Below, piece by piece: positions 26,966 to 35,799 of a stretch of 64,000 bases of DNA. Below the pieces are notes generated by a model. It was not told the DNA's origin. It saw nothing but the letters and a program-made list of their open reading frames with translations, and searched no databases. The stretch is taken from positions 62,001-126,000 of the forward strand of contig CAVPZW010000007.1 in assembly GCA_963710315.1 (NCBI GenBank). The letters are read 5' to 3'. The first letter of the stretch is position 1. The number at the start of each line of letters is the position of its first letter. The stretch comes from Palsa-360 sp963710315 (GTDB lineage: Bacteria; Acidobacteriota; Terriglobia; Acidiferrales; UBA7541). The translations under genes were made by a program, and so were the position numbers.

Positions 26966-28264
26966 TCAAATCCACTTGGCAAGCTGAGTGCCCGCGCAAA
27001 TAATGGTGGCGTCGCGGTCCGGACCGGTGGAAATCATTCCAATTTCCACGCCCAGAAAATCGGAAATAAATTTCAAGTAATCCACCGCGGCGCGCGGAAG
27101 CTTCTCGAAATTTGTGACGCCAAAAGTGTCCGACCGCCAACCGGGAAGCGTGCGATATTCCGGTGTGACTTCCGCCAACTCTTCCGCGGAAGCGGGCATT
27201 TCCTTCAGCAGCGCGCCCTTGTAACGGTAGCCTGTGCAGATCTGAATTTCTTTCTGCGTGTCGAAGACGTCCAGTTTGGTCACCACCAGCGACGTAATGC
27301 CGTTGAGGCGTACCGCGTAGCGCAATGCGGCAAGATCGAGCCATCCGCAACGCCGCGGGCGACCCGTGACCGCGCCATATTCTTTTCCTCGGTCACGCAT
27401 TTCGGTGGCTTCCAGGTCGGGCATCTCCGTGGGAAAAGGGCCGCTGCCAACGCGCGTGGTGTAGGCCTTGGTCACTCCGACCACGGCATTGATGCGCGTG
27501 GGGCCCACTCCGAGGCCCGTGCAAGCACCGCCGGAAATGGCGTTCGAGGAGGTGACGAATGGATACGTTCCAAAATCGATGTCCAGCATGGTCCCTTGCG
27601 CGCCCTCGAACAAGACCGAATGCCCGGCGTCCAGCGCGTCGTTGATCAGTTCCGAGGCGTCCGAGACCAGCGGGCGAATCCGCTCGGCCAGCGCAAGATA
27701 CTCCTCCGCAAGGCCTGCTGTATCCAGAGGCACGCCATAGGTGGCGCGGCATACGGCATCTTTTTCAGCGATCACGCGAGCAAGTTTTTCCCGGAATCTG
27801 GCGGCATCCATCATGTCGCCAACGCGAATTCCGCGCCGCGCCATTTTATCTTCGTACGTAGGCCCAATGCCGCGAGAGGTCGTGCCGATTTTCCCCTCGC
27901 CGCGCGCCGCTTCGGCCGCCTTTTCCATCTGCCTGTGATAGGGAAAAATCAAGTGCGCGCGATTGGAAAGATGCAGGCGTCCGGTGATGTCGATCCCGGC
28001 CTTGGCCAGCGTGTCCAGCTCTGCCACCAGCGCCGCCGGGTCCACCACGACTCCCGATCCGATCACCGCGTGTTTTCCGGGGCGCAAAATTCCGCAAGGG
28101 ATCAGCTGAAGAATGAACTTTTTTCCATTGATGATGACGGTGTGGCCGGCATTGTGGCCTCCCGCGCATCGCGCGATGTAATCGAACGACGCGGCAAGAT
28201 AGTCCACCACCTTGCCCTTGCCTTCATCGCCCCACTGTGCGCCCACCACTACGATCGACTTCAT
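26966..28264 (-). CDS. purA: Adenylosuccinate synthetase
   Basis: PurA joins IMP and aspartate with GTP hydrolysis in AMP synthesis. From the ATG at 28264 the protein (432 residues) opens with SIVVVGAQWGDEGKGKVVDY, containing the GDEGKGK nucleotide loop and catalytic aspartate, followed by CAGGHNAGHTVIINGKKF with the catalytic histidine. Other landmarks are GIGPTYEDKMARRGIRVGD, LFEGAQGTMLDIDFGTYPF and GRPRRCGWLDLAALRYAV. An upstream in-frame start at 28303 would add 13 non-homologous residues and has no better ribosome site. It is the first gene of the minus-strand run. Confidence 0.96.
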   Translation of the reverse strand: MKSIVVVGAQWGDEGKGKVVDYLAASFDYIARCAGGHNAGHTVIINGKKFILQLIPCGILRPGKHAVIGSGVVVDPAALVAELDTLAKAGIDITGRLHLSNRAHLIFPYHRQMEKAAEAARGEGKIGTTSRGIGPTYEDKMARRGIRVGDMMDAARFREKLARVIAEKDAVCRATYGVPLDTAGLAEEYLALAERIRPLVSDASELINDALDAGHSVLFEGAQGTMLDIDFGTYPFVTSSNAISGGACTGLGVGPTRINAVVGVTKAYTTRVGSGPFPTEMPDLEATEMRDRGKEYGAVTGRPRRCGWLDLAALRYAVRLNGITSLVVTKLDVFDTQKEIQICTGYRYKGALLKEMPASAEELAEVTPEYRTLPGWRSDTFGVTNFEKLPRAAVDYLKFISDFLGVEIGMISTGPDRDATIICAGTQLAKWI

Positions 28265-28582
28265 CGGCAAATCGCTCCCGCTTGGATTCGCATTCCCGTT
28301 CACAAAAAAATCACAGCCCGTTGCGCTGCTCGCGCCGCCGGTTCAGCCACACGCCTCCGCGCCTCTCCAAAACATCGTGTTCTATCGGAGGGAGCAAATC
28401 GCTTGCGGAGCCACTATGCTACCTGTGCTTGAAAGAGAAGGCAAGGTGGCCAAGTTGGTGTCCCGGGAAGTGCAATGGCGAGCACTCCCTTTTACAGTGG
28501 CACATCCCTATAACCAACATCGGTTCGTACCTTTTCAGGCAATTCGCGAATTTGTTCTACGTTTTCCTTCCAGAGGATTGGC

Positions 28583-28588
28583 TATAAT
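28583..28588 (+). promoter_or_regulatory. Possible -10 box upstream of the GGDEF-like gene
   Basis: A perfect TATAAT lies 22 bases upstream of the ATG at 28611. No good -35 hexamer is visible at the usual distance, so this is only a weak promoter candidate. Confidence 0.25.
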
Positions 28589-28610
28589 TTTGCAGGCAGG
28601 TAATACGTCC

Positions 28611-29399
28611 ATGGTAACGAATGCCCCTCAAGTATCGGAAGAACTGGAACGGCGAGAATTTCACCTGAGCATTTTCGCGGCCTTGGCAATCGCTGTATTG
28701 GCCGGTGGGCTTGCTCTGCTGATGTATCCGGCGGTTTTTGCGGCGCGGGAAAACTCCGGGTCCAGGTCTCCGCAAATTGCATTTTACGGATTCTGCGCTC
28801 TGTCGTGCCTGCTGGTTGCCTACATTATCGACCGCCAACTTACCATTCATCGCTTGAGGATCCAGCTGGCCATCGCGAACAGAAAAACTTCCGAGGCCTT
28901 GAGGCAGGCTAGCGCCGACCTGCTGTCTACCATGCCGAATTTCAATACGTTTGAAGACCGTTTGACGATGGAATTCCGCCGCGTCACCGCAGCGGACCTG
29001 AAACTGACCGTGATGGTAATCGCCATCCGGCTGCAAGGAGCATTCACCGAGCCGGGCCTCGGCATATCCGCTGTGGGCGACGCCGCGAGGGCTGTTTCAA
29101 GAAAGCTGCGCGAGCAAGACTCGATCTTCGTTGTGCGGGCCGCTCATTTCGGTATCATTCTTCCGGGGATTGGGCAGGCGGCCATCCCGCAGGTTTCCGC
29201 GAGAATTGCCGAAGGGTTGTCCGATGCCGCGGGAGCCAGCGAGCGTTTTACTTTCAAGATCGATACCATCAGCTATCCGGAACAGACTTCCAGCGCGCAA
29301 GACATGGAACTGGCGGTTGTCGGATGCCTTCCGGAAAATGAATCTAGCTGGATAACGGCGGAACCTTCTGGGGACTTGCTTGAAACAATCAAGAAATAA
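28611..29399 (+). CDS. Membrane-anchored degenerate GGDEF-domain protein
   Basis: From the ATG at 28611, preceded by GCAGGCAGG, this encodes 262 residues. Two transmembrane helices lie at about residues 18-43 (FAALAIAVLAGGLALLMYP) and 60-78 (FYGFCALSCLLVAYIID). A short coiled segment leads into a C-terminal domain with GGDEF-like layout: DRLTMEFRRV, VMVIAIRLQG, and VVRAAHFGIILPGIGQAAI, where the signature loop should be. GGDEF itself and the RxxD inhibitory site are absent, so it is unlikely to make c-di-GMP; it may bind nucleotide or act as a scaffold. The frame is open upstream to 28212, over the divergent purA start, but that part looks non-coding. Confidence 0.65.
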   Translation: MVTNAPQVSEELERREFHLSIFAALAIAVLAGGLALLMYPAVFAARENSGSRSPQIAFYGFCALSCLLVAYIIDRQLTIHRLRIQLAIANRKTSEALRQASADLLSTMPNFNTFEDRLTMEFRRVTAADLKLTVMVIAIRLQGAFTEPGLGISAVGDAARAVSRKLREQDSIFVVRAAHFGIILPGIGQAAIPQVSARIAEGLSDAAGASERFTFKIDTISYPEQTSSAQDMELAVVGCLPENESSWITAEPSGDLLETIKK

Positions 29400-29512
29400 T
29401 GACGAATTGGAACCAGGTTGGAAAGGCGGCAAAAAATCGTGGGGCGCTTTTTCAGTAATCTGTAGAGGGTCCAGCGTTTTCTTTGAGGCAAATTCAGGAA
29501 CTCAAGCAGGAT

Positions 29513-30121
29513 CTATAGGCCTTCTTCGACGGCTCCCCAATCCAGCCCCCAGAAATTTTCGCAGGCGACAAACTCAACACCGACTCGAAGATCGTCCCCA
29601 GCTGATGGACGCTGCCAGGCGACTCGCGCCAAAACTTCCTGCCCGGTATCCGCGCGTTTGAAGTGCAGCGTCTCGCCGGCTTTCGCGGGATGAATGCATC
29701 GCACCAGCGCCCCGTACCGGCTTACCAACACTGTCTCGGTTTCTTCTTCCCACGCCCCGCCAAATTTCTCGGACACAAGCTTCACGGGGATCGATGCAAC
29801 CTTGCGCGGGCTGCGCCGCAGATGGCGACCAAGTTCGCTGGCCGAAAGAATGATGTACAGCAGCTTGGCCCGGTCAAGATTGTCCAGATTGTGCGCCGCG
29901 TGTTCCAGCTCGTCCGCGCATCGCGTGCATTCGTGAATGAAGCGGCGCGCCGATTCCGAATCGCTGGCGCTTAGGCCGGGGCCTTTGCGCATTTCCTCGT
30001 AGCGGTCAAGCCTGTCGTAGCATGTGGAGATGAAATGATCGCGGCAGAGTGCCTCGCCATTGAGCGATGCCGCGGCGACCTGGCCACACCCTGAAAGGCC
30101 GCACTGTTTGTCTATCTTCAT
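29513..30121 (-). CDS. PilZ-like protein with N-terminal Cys/His cluster
   Basis: A 202-residue protein. The first 40 residues hold CGLSGCGQ, then CRDHF and a further Cys (STCYDR), resembling a small zinc-binding module, and CTRC occurs near residue 70. The middle is helical (DELEHAAHNLDNLDRAKLLY). The C-terminal half (from about residue 105, RRSPRKVASIPVKLVSE) resembles a PilZ domain: a basic RR...R start, the strand GALVRCIHPAKAGETLHF and VGVEFVACENFWGL at the end. PilZ domains bind c-di-GMP, but the second motif (D-x-S-x-x-G) is not evident. It faces a degenerate GGDEF gene and lies near an HD-GYP remnant. Confidence 0.6.
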   Translation of the reverse strand: MKIDKQCGLSGCGQVAAASLNGEALCRDHFISTCYDRLDRYEEMRKGPGLSASDSESARRFIHECTRCADELEHAAHNLDNLDRAKLLYIILSASELGRHLRRSPRKVASIPVKLVSEKFGGAWEEETETVLVSRYGALVRCIHPAKAGETLHFKRADTGQEVLARVAWQRPSAGDDLRVGVEFVACENFWGLDWGAVEEGL

Positions 30122-30293
30122 ACAAATAGAACCTCACCGCGCGTAGCCGCTAGTGACGTGCCCTCCTCTACTCACCTCAACTATAATCCATCGTCAGGAT
30201 GTGTATGAAAACATTCCCCTCAGGAAATTGGGCAAGAGTTCCATGCCCGCACTTCCCCCGTTACATCAGGATTTCGGGGACTTCCAAGCGCTG

Positions 30294-30490
30294 CTACTGA
30301 AAGGCGGCCTCAAGTGCTCGAATCACGCGGGGGTCGAAATCCGTCCCCTCACCCTTCACGATGATATCCCGGGCTTCGAAGGGCGAAAGTCCCTGGCGGC
30401 AGGGAGGGTCACTGACCAAGTCATCGTACATACATCGGCGACGCTCAAGATACGTGCCTCGAGTGGAGGGAGACCTGTGGGGGCTAGGTA
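30294..30490 (-). pseudogene. Remnant of an HD-GYP phosphodiesterase C-terminus
   Basis: On the minus strand one frame reads PPLEARILSVADV, the conserved end of an HD-GYP core. After a one-base shift the next frame reads YDDLVSDPPCRQGLSPFEAR, then DIIVKGEGTDFDPRVIRALE and AAFQ before a TAG at 30294. This is the standard HD-GYP tail (ILAVADVYDAL...FDPRVVEAF type). The upstream HD and HHE metal motifs are missing, and the sequence before PPLEAR is not family-like, so this is a truncated, frameshifted relic. HD-GYP enzymes degrade c-di-GMP. No start codon or complete domain remains. Confidence 0.65.
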
Positions 30491-30534
30491 AGCCCCCGCA
30501 ACGTCTTGAAATTCTGCTAGATAGGGACGGTCAA

Positions 30535-31458
30535 TTACGAATTGGGCGGGACAATGGGTGCTGCGGACTGAACCGTTGTCTGGTAGCTGAAAGCCATGCG
30601 CCACATGCCATCGCGCAGTACCCAGACGCGGCTGATATGTGCCGGCTTTCCAGAATAAGGGTTGGCTTGCGCGATCATCACCACGCTGTCGCCAAAATGG
30701 AAGAACCGCACCTCTGGACTAGCCGCCAGTTGCGGAGGCGCGGGACCAATGCCGGGCTTGCTGAGCTGCTCCAGCCTTCCCGCTTTCGAAACTGGGTCTG
30801 TGCCTCCCGTCGAGATCAGCACAAACTCATCGAGGAAGTGAGGCGACCAGCCCTTGGGATCGTGATTGGTGACGGCGGTTTCCAGTTGACCCCACGACGT
30901 CAGGATTCCCTTTTCCGCGTCGTTCTTGGCCGTGTAGGGCACACCCTTGCAGGGATTTTCGCAATCGTTGGTTGTTGGCCCAGGCGGCGGAGCGGCACCA
31001 GTCCGCTGCGTGACCTCGTGATAATCGAGCAGCCGCCAGCCTGCCGGCCTCTTCACCCAGATGCGCAGGATGTGAACCTTGCCGCTGGCCACCTGCACGG
31101 CACCCACTTGCCCGTAGGTGCGCTCGCTCGATTGGGCGGCGCTTTCATCGCCGAGCGGCGGTTTTGGCAACGATTGCAGGACAGTGGCGCGCGCAATCGT
31201 CTCCCCATCCGAATTGGTCCACATAAAATCCGCGTCGAACAACTTCCCTGCCGCTGCCTTGTCGGATTTGGCTAAGGCCGATACCAAGGCGCGGTTAACA
31301 GCCAAGACTTCGGCATTGTTGTCTGGCGCGTCCGCGGGACTAGCCGCGCCTGGCGCTGCGGCCAGCGCAAAACCAATCGCTGGAGCCAGGCTGCCGGCTA
31401 TCACTAAACCGCTATACACCATTCCAGCGACAAGCATCCCGCTGACGAATCTCTTCAT
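30535..31458 (-). CDS. Exported protein with two NTF2-like (SnoaL/DUF4440) domains
   Basis: The 307-residue product begins with a signal peptide or anchor (MKRFVSGMLVAGMVYSGLVI, then AGSLAPAIGFALAAAPG). Two repeats of an NTF2-like fold follow. The first (about 50-160) has VNRALVSALAKSDKAAAGKL, DADFMWTNSDGETI and VHILRIWVKRPAGWRLLDYH. The second (about 185-300) has GQLETAVTNHDPKGWSPHF, DEFVLISTGG and ISRVWVLRDGMWRMAFSYQ. The W-R-L/M-x-x-x-x strand at each domain end is typical of DUF4440. Such domains bind small ligands or act as enzymes; no catalytic residues can be assigned. It is not clearly in an operon. Confidence 0.75.
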   Translation of the reverse strand: MKRFVSGMLVAGMVYSGLVIAGSLAPAIGFALAAAPGAASPADAPDNNAEVLAVNRALVSALAKSDKAAAGKLFDADFMWTNSDGETIARATVLQSLPKPPLGDESAAQSSERTYGQVGAVQVASGKVHILRIWVKRPAGWRLLDYHEVTQRTGAAPPPGPTTNDCENPCKGVPYTAKNDAEKGILTSWGQLETAVTNHDPKGWSPHFLDEFVLISTGGTDPVSKAGRLEQLSKPGIGPAPPQLAASPEVRFFHFGDSVVMIAQANPYSGKPAHISRVWVLRDGMWRMAFSYQTTVQSAAPIVPPNS

Positions 31459-31518
31459 CGAAACCTCCCCTGTACCGCACTTTTAAGGACTTTCAGCGAC
31501 TCAAATCCCACCACTTAC

Positions 31519-31806
31519 TTATGACAAATGGCTGCCTTGCAGGCACAGGCGATCGCATTTTTCATAGCTAGCGTCAACGGGCGTGCATTCCCGGCCAGTC
31601 GATTCCTGCTGAAGCGTCTGGAAGTGCACCAGTTTCAGCCCATTGGGCCGCGCTAACCAGATTGGATTGCATTGAGCGTTTTCGTTGAGCAGGCAAAGCG
31701 TCTTTGTCGATGTGAAGTTTCCGGTCATGAGCGCCTCCAACCATTCAAGTACACCCGATAGTGCGAGGCAAGGGTCCAGGCCGTCAGTGACGCAGGTCAC
31801 GTGCAT
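31519..31806 (-). CDS. Small hypothetical protein, doubtful
   Basis: An open frame of 95 codons in a gap of about 400 bp. The product is cysteine-rich (seven Cys) and resembles nothing I recognise. A shorter form could start at the ATG at about 31728. Codon use is not clearly coding. The main argument for it is that it fills an otherwise empty gap; it may be spurious. Confidence 0.25.
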   Translation of the reverse strand: MHVTCVTDGLDPCLALSGVLEWLEALMTGNFTSTKTLCLLNENAQCNPIWLARPNGLKLVHFQTLQQESTGRECTPVDASYEKCDRLCLQGSHLS

Positions 31807-31863
31807 CTGTGCGCGGCGACCCGGGAATTCTCTAATGGTCGCCGTGACCGGGGAAAATGCGAG

Positions 31864-32460
31864 CTACTGAGGGATCCAGTTCGGGCCAATCATCTGGCGC
31901 AAGGCCTGGGGGGTGGCCCAGGGCGCAGTGTTCGTGAAGCGTTTCACCCAGTCCGGCCCCGCGCCAATCTTTACGCGGTCGGGAGTGAACTCCGGAGAAA
32001 GCGTGTTGGCCATCAACGCGTAGCTCGCGCCGTCGTGCAGCTTCAGAGCTTTCCAGCATCCTCCCGGCACGGCCACCACGGGCCGCTGTCCGGCGGCCAA
32101 GTCAAAGCCCAGCGTCACTTTTTCCGCATGGCCATCGGGATGAAAGATGAAATAGTCCACCGGGCCGCCCTCGATCAGGATGTGCGTATCGTCCGGGACG
32201 AGCCAGTGCAGATAGTTGATGGGGCGTTCGCGAGTGAGCATGTAGTAGTTCTGGCTCTGCACGGCAAGTTCGCGCCCGTCGACTTTCACTTTCTGCGCCG
32301 AGACACCGATGATCCCAAGATAGCCCGATTCCTTGGACAAGGCGGTGAGGTGCAGCTCTTTAATAATTTCCCTGGCGCGCGCATCCGTTCCCGCCTGTGG
32401 CGCGGCGCGCAGAGCCACTACACTGGCGATTGCGATTGTTGCTGCGAACAGGTATTTCAT
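31864..32460 (-). CDS. Exported cupin_5 (DUF985) family protein
   Basis: From the ATG at 32460 this is 198 residues, opening with a signal peptide (MKYLFAATIAIASVVALRAA). The mature part follows the DUF985/cupin_5 plan: an N-terminal helix (REIIKELHLTALSKESGYLG), YYMLTRERPINYLHWLVPDD, HILIEGGPVDYFIFHPDGHA, and VVAVPGGCWKALKLHDGASY followed by ANTLSPEFTPDRVKIG. Members are small beta-barrel proteins with a possible sugar or metal pocket, usually cytoplasmic, so export is unusual. A REP-type ACACAGAG repeat lies directly upstream. The frame is open to 32535, but that part lies in the repeat. Confidence 0.8.
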   Translation of the reverse strand: MKYLFAATIAIASVVALRAAPQAGTDARAREIIKELHLTALSKESGYLGIIGVSAQKVKVDGRELAVQSQNYYMLTRERPINYLHWLVPDDTHILIEGGPVDYFIFHPDGHAEKVTLGFDLAAGQRPVVAVPGGCWKALKLHDGASYALMANTLSPEFTPDRVKIGAGPDWVKRFTNTAPWATPQALRQMIGPNWIPQ

Positions 32461-32683
32461 GGCCGAAAGGATAGCAAAAGCGTAACACAGAGAACACAGA
32501 GGAATACGAGGAAACGGAGAATGTGTCTTACGCATTTGCCCTGCTCAATCCGTGGGAAATGCAATTGCCTATCAGGTGTACAATGGCGATCGCTTTTTCC
32601 CGGCATCAAAATAGAATTTTCGTTTCCGGTCTATAAGACGAAGCGGCATTGCCCATTTGGGCATGCAAATCCGAGGAGGATTC

Positions 32684-33838
32684 ATGACGGAAGAAAAAAA
32701 GTTTGAGAGCGAAGGTCTAAGCCGGCGCGAAGTGATGGCCCGCACCGCCTGGGCGGGGCTTGGAATGACTGCCGGAGTGATCGGAGCGGGCGGCCTGCAA
32801 AAACTTTGGGGGCAGATGTCGCCGCGCGTGGACGAATCCTCGCCGCGCATTTTCGGCGCCACCGTCGAGCAGCTTCCTGCGATCGACAATCGCTACCCTG
32901 TCATGCCCAGCTGGAACACCGCGCTGCGCCAGCTTGCGCCGAATGTCTACGCTTACCAGCAGGAGGGCGGCACCGGCCACCTCAACGCGGGCATCTCCAA
33001 CGCAGGCCTGTTCGTGGGAGAAGATTCGGCATTGGTCTTCGATGCGCTGGGATTCCCGATACAGAGCAAAGCGTTCATCGCAGCGGCCAAGAAGGCCACC
33101 GGTGGCAAGCCCATCACGCACCTGATTAACAGCCACCACCATGGCGATCACGTAGCAGGCAATCAATTTTTTCTCCCGGCGCAAATTGCCAGCCATCCCT
33201 ACTGCCGGCAAGAGGTCATCAAAGCCATCCCGGGCACGCCGCCTACATGGCCCAAGGCCGATGGCCTCGCCGACGGCACCGAGCCGCGCAAGCTGACGCC
33301 GCCCAGCGTCACGTTTGAAGACAAGTTGACTTACTACATTGGCGGCAACGTGGTGGAGTTTCGCTTCGTAGGCCCGGCGCACACCTGGGGCGACATGGTG
33401 GCTTATCTGCCGGAGCACAAAATTCTGTTCGCCGCCGACCTGGCCTTTTTCCACCTCATTCCCTACTGCCACAACGCTTATATTTCCAAGTGGATGGAGT
33501 CCATCGACAAAGTCATGAAGATGGACGTGGACGTGATCGTCCCCGGACACGGGCCCGTCGGCGGGAAAAAAGATTTGGCGGAGTCGGCCGAATATTTCCG
33601 CTTCATGAAGACCGAGGTCAAGAAGCGCTACGACGCCAAGCTGACTCCCGGCGCGGCCGCCGCGGACATCAAAATGGGCAAGTACGACAACTGGATGGGC
33701 CCGGAACGCCTGCTGATGAACACCGTCCGCTTGTACGACGAGTTCAAGGGCACGCTCACGCCGGACATCGATGTGGAAGGAACGAAGCAGGCGATTCTGG
33801 AATACAACTCGATCAAGGCAGCGAAAAAGTCGGCTTAG
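32684..33838 (+). CDS. Tat-exported metallo-beta-lactamase-fold hydrolase
   Basis: Start at 32684, preceded by CGAGGAGGATTC. The 384-residue protein carries a twin-arginine signal (GLSRREVMARTAWAGLGMTA). The MBL core has all zinc ligands: NSHHHGDHVAGNQFF (HxHxDH) near residue 150, the histidine in VGPAHTWGDMVAYLPEHK, the aspartate in LFAADLAFFHLIP, and PGHGPVGGKKDL at the end. A C-terminal helical extension of about 80 residues follows. The substrate is unknown. The set of ligands fits a broad group of MBL hydrolases (lactonase, quinoprotein-related or beta-lactamase class B3-like), so antibiotic resistance should not be assumed. Confidence 0.88.
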   Translation: MTEEKKFESEGLSRREVMARTAWAGLGMTAGVIGAGGLQKLWGQMSPRVDESSPRIFGATVEQLPAIDNRYPVMPSWNTALRQLAPNVYAYQQEGGTGHLNAGISNAGLFVGEDSALVFDALGFPIQSKAFIAAAKKATGGKPITHLINSHHHGDHVAGNQFFLPAQIASHPYCRQEVIKAIPGTPPTWPKADGLADGTEPRKLTPPSVTFEDKLTYYIGGNVVEFRFVGPAHTWGDMVAYLPEHKILFAADLAFFHLIPYCHNAYISKWMESIDKVMKMDVDVIVPGHGPVGGKKDLAESAEYFRFMKTEVKKRYDAKLTPGAAAADIKMGKYDNWMGPERLLMNTVRLYDEFKGTLTPDIDVEGTKQAILEYNSIKAAKKSA

Positions 33839-33912
33839 GTGATTAAATTAACCATGAAACTTACTTAGTGCATGAAGTTAATGTCGAGCCATTGAATTCG
33901 GCCCCAATGGAT

Positions 33913-35268
33913 TCAGTACCGTGTTAGACCAAAACAGACTTTCAAAACGTCCTCGAAGAATTCTTGAGCGGCAATTTCGGGGCTAATTTTCTTTGAGGTT
34001 GTTGGAACGCCTTCAGGCGTAAGTATTCGCACATTGACTTGACCATCTTCATCTAGAAAAATTTCTCTAAGCCGAATCTTTGGAGTGTCAATCCGGTGAT
34101 AAAGACCATCTTCTTCTGCGCGATTCGTTTGCAGCGGGACAACCTTTCGCTTCTGATAAATCGAATAATCACGGAAGAAACTGAAAACGAAGTTCTCTTC
34201 GATTCCAGTCCTTCTGTTTTGAACTTTAATTCTAAAAAACCAGCATTGGGGAGCATGTCCTTTTTCTCTAAGGTCTATAAATTTTGAGAAGTCGGGAGAG
34301 GGATACGGCCAGCACTCGACGGAAATTTCCTTCAATTTTTCATCCAACTCATCTGCAGCATGTTCGAATGCCAGCCTAACCAATTCCATCCTTGCAATCC
34401 ATTGTTTGTACTCACGCTCTTCTCTGCGCTGGATGACGGCTGCTTCAGTTTGCCCCCACCGTTCTGCAAAAACCCGCATCCTTTCCGTTTCCTCTCTGAC
34501 CCGTTGCATCTCCGCAAAAATCTCTGAAACTCTGTCTAGAACGAGTTCGACCAGTGGGGAATACAATCCCACATCCGCGAATGACAACGATTCATAGTAT
34601 TTCGACCTGTCCTCACGTCGAATATTCACTATCGGATAGCCAGACCTCAACAAGATCAAGTTCATTAGGAGGCGTGCGACTCTGCCATTTCCATCAATAA
34701 ATGGATGTATGGCGGCTAACTGGTGATGGACGTAAACCGCACCCACAATTGGAGACAAATTTAATGGCTGATTCATCCAATCTATCGTTTTTTGCATCAT
34801 TGCCGGGACTGAGACGGGTGGAGGGGGCCTATGTTCTGAACCACTAATTACGACGCCAATTTGGCGATAGCTTCCGGGACGCGCCTCTGACTGGTTACGA
34901 ACTACCAAACGGTGCAACTCTCGAATATCAATCTCTCTTATTGGGTTATTTGCATTGGACAGTTCAAGAAGGAAATTATACGCGGCTTCAAGATCTTTCA
35001 CTTCAAGCTGGTCCGCTAAGGGCTTCCCGCCAATTTCCATTCCGTCCAACAAGACCGCTTCCGTCTCTTGAAGCGAAAGACGATTGCCTTCAATTCCTGT
35101 ACTGTGAAAAATGTGCATCACTCGAAAGTATTCGTGCAATTTCTTTGCGGCGACTGGGTCGAGCGCCCCCCCTTCCCGGAACTCCTTGACGTCGTCGTCG
35201 AACGCACCGAGTCTGCCAAGCGTTTCCTTATCCAGTTGAAAGTCAGCCAAATCATGATATGTCGGCAT
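33913..35268 (-). CDS. Fic family AMP-transferase-like protein
   Basis: A 451-residue protein with a central Fic domain. The catalytic motif HPFIDGNGRVARLLMNLILL lies near residue 190, with histidine, the phosphate-loop glycines and the distal arginine in place. The N-terminal FHSTGIEGNRLS near residue 55 matches the (S/T)xxxE(G/N) inhibitory helix, so it is probably self-inhibited (class II). The C-terminal 200 residues contain a long helical segment and an undefined domain. Targets are not predictable. The gene is visibly AT-richer than its neighbours and stands alone, which suggests transfer. Some Fic enzymes catalyse phosphocholination or dephosphorylation instead. Confidence 0.88.
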   Translation of the reverse strand: MPTYHDLADFQLDKETLGRLGAFDDDVKEFREGGALDPVAAKKLHEYFRVMHIFHSTGIEGNRLSLQETEAVLLDGMEIGGKPLADQLEVKDLEAAYNFLLELSNANNPIREIDIRELHRLVVRNQSEARPGSYRQIGVVISGSEHRPPPPVSVPAMMQKTIDWMNQPLNLSPIVGAVYVHHQLAAIHPFIDGNGRVARLLMNLILLRSGYPIVNIRREDRSKYYESLSFADVGLYSPLVELVLDRVSEIFAEMQRVREETERMRVFAERWGQTEAAVIQRREEREYKQWIARMELVRLAFEHAADELDEKLKEISVECWPYPSPDFSKFIDLREKGHAPQCWFFRIKVQNRRTGIEENFVFSFFRDYSIYQKRKVVPLQTNRAEEDGLYHRIDTPKIRLREIFLDEDGQVNVRILTPEGVPTTSKKISPEIAAQEFFEDVLKVCFGLTRY

Positions 35269-35420
35269 TTGTTTCTTATGATAACAAAAGAAAGCAGCAA
35301 GCGCTCCTCAATCATTAAGATTCCAATAGGTACATGACCGACTTAAATGAACCCAGCAAAGCAAACACGCCGTACGCCACTAACTTGATCGCACGAAGAG
35401 GTAAAGGATCTTTTCAAAAA
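35269..35420. other. Intergenic gap downstream of the unknown 110-residue gene
   Basis: About 150 bp of comparatively AT-rich DNA, sharing the composition of the fic gene. No hairpin or ORF is convincing. It probably contains the fic promoter. Confidence 0.35.
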
Positions 35421-35753
35421 TCACACTATGTGCGGCTCCAGCAGTAACTTTAGTTCCGACACGAAGATTTCCAATTCCGACAGGCGCTCCGGCGTTGCTT
35501 CCACGCGCTGCTTCTTGCACACAAACCAGCTCTTTTCTTTTTCGTTGATGCGGACGGTCAGGTTCCCTTCCAACAGAACGCAGGGCTCGCCGAACACACG
35601 AAATCCTCCGTTGGCGATGGGATCGAGCAGCGCCGCGCAGCTTCCCTTGCGCACGCCCACCGCGTTGGCATAGAGCGGGAAAGCGACAATCGCAAACTCC
35701 TTGGCGATCAGGCGCTGCAACGCGTCAATCTGCTGCGCGGAAAATTCGTTCAT
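35421..35753 (-). CDS. Conserved-looking hypothetical protein, 110 residues
   Basis: I do not recognise a family. The protein has a helical start (EFSAQQIDALQRLIAKEFAI), a glycine-containing middle (GSCAALLDPIANGGFRVFGE) that looks like beta-strands, then VRINEKEKSWFVCKKQRV and a final helix (PERLSELEIFVSELKLLLEP). No signal peptide or transmembrane helix is present. Codon use and GC agree with chromosomal neighbours rather than with the adjacent fic gene, which supports it as a native gene. It is upstream of a repeat-rich gap and the parB end. No function is proposed. Confidence 0.6.
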   Translation of the reverse strand: MNEFSAQQIDALQRLIAKEFAIVAFPLYANAVGVRKGSCAALLDPIANGGFRVFGEPCVLLEGNLTVRINEKEKSWFVCKKQRVEATPERLSELEIFVSELKLLLEPHIV

Positions 35754-35799
35754 GATGATGGGAGTTTAGATGGGCGCGGGGGTGGAAGGAAAGAAAAAG

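Noticed and set aside
26555..28432. 625-codon frame opposite moeA and purA
   Set aside because: Antisense shadow of two conserved enzymes; the composition is that of reversed coding sequence.
30153..30491. Plus-strand 112-codon frame
   Set aside because: It lies opposite the HD-GYP remnant, whose minus-strand motifs explain the sequence.
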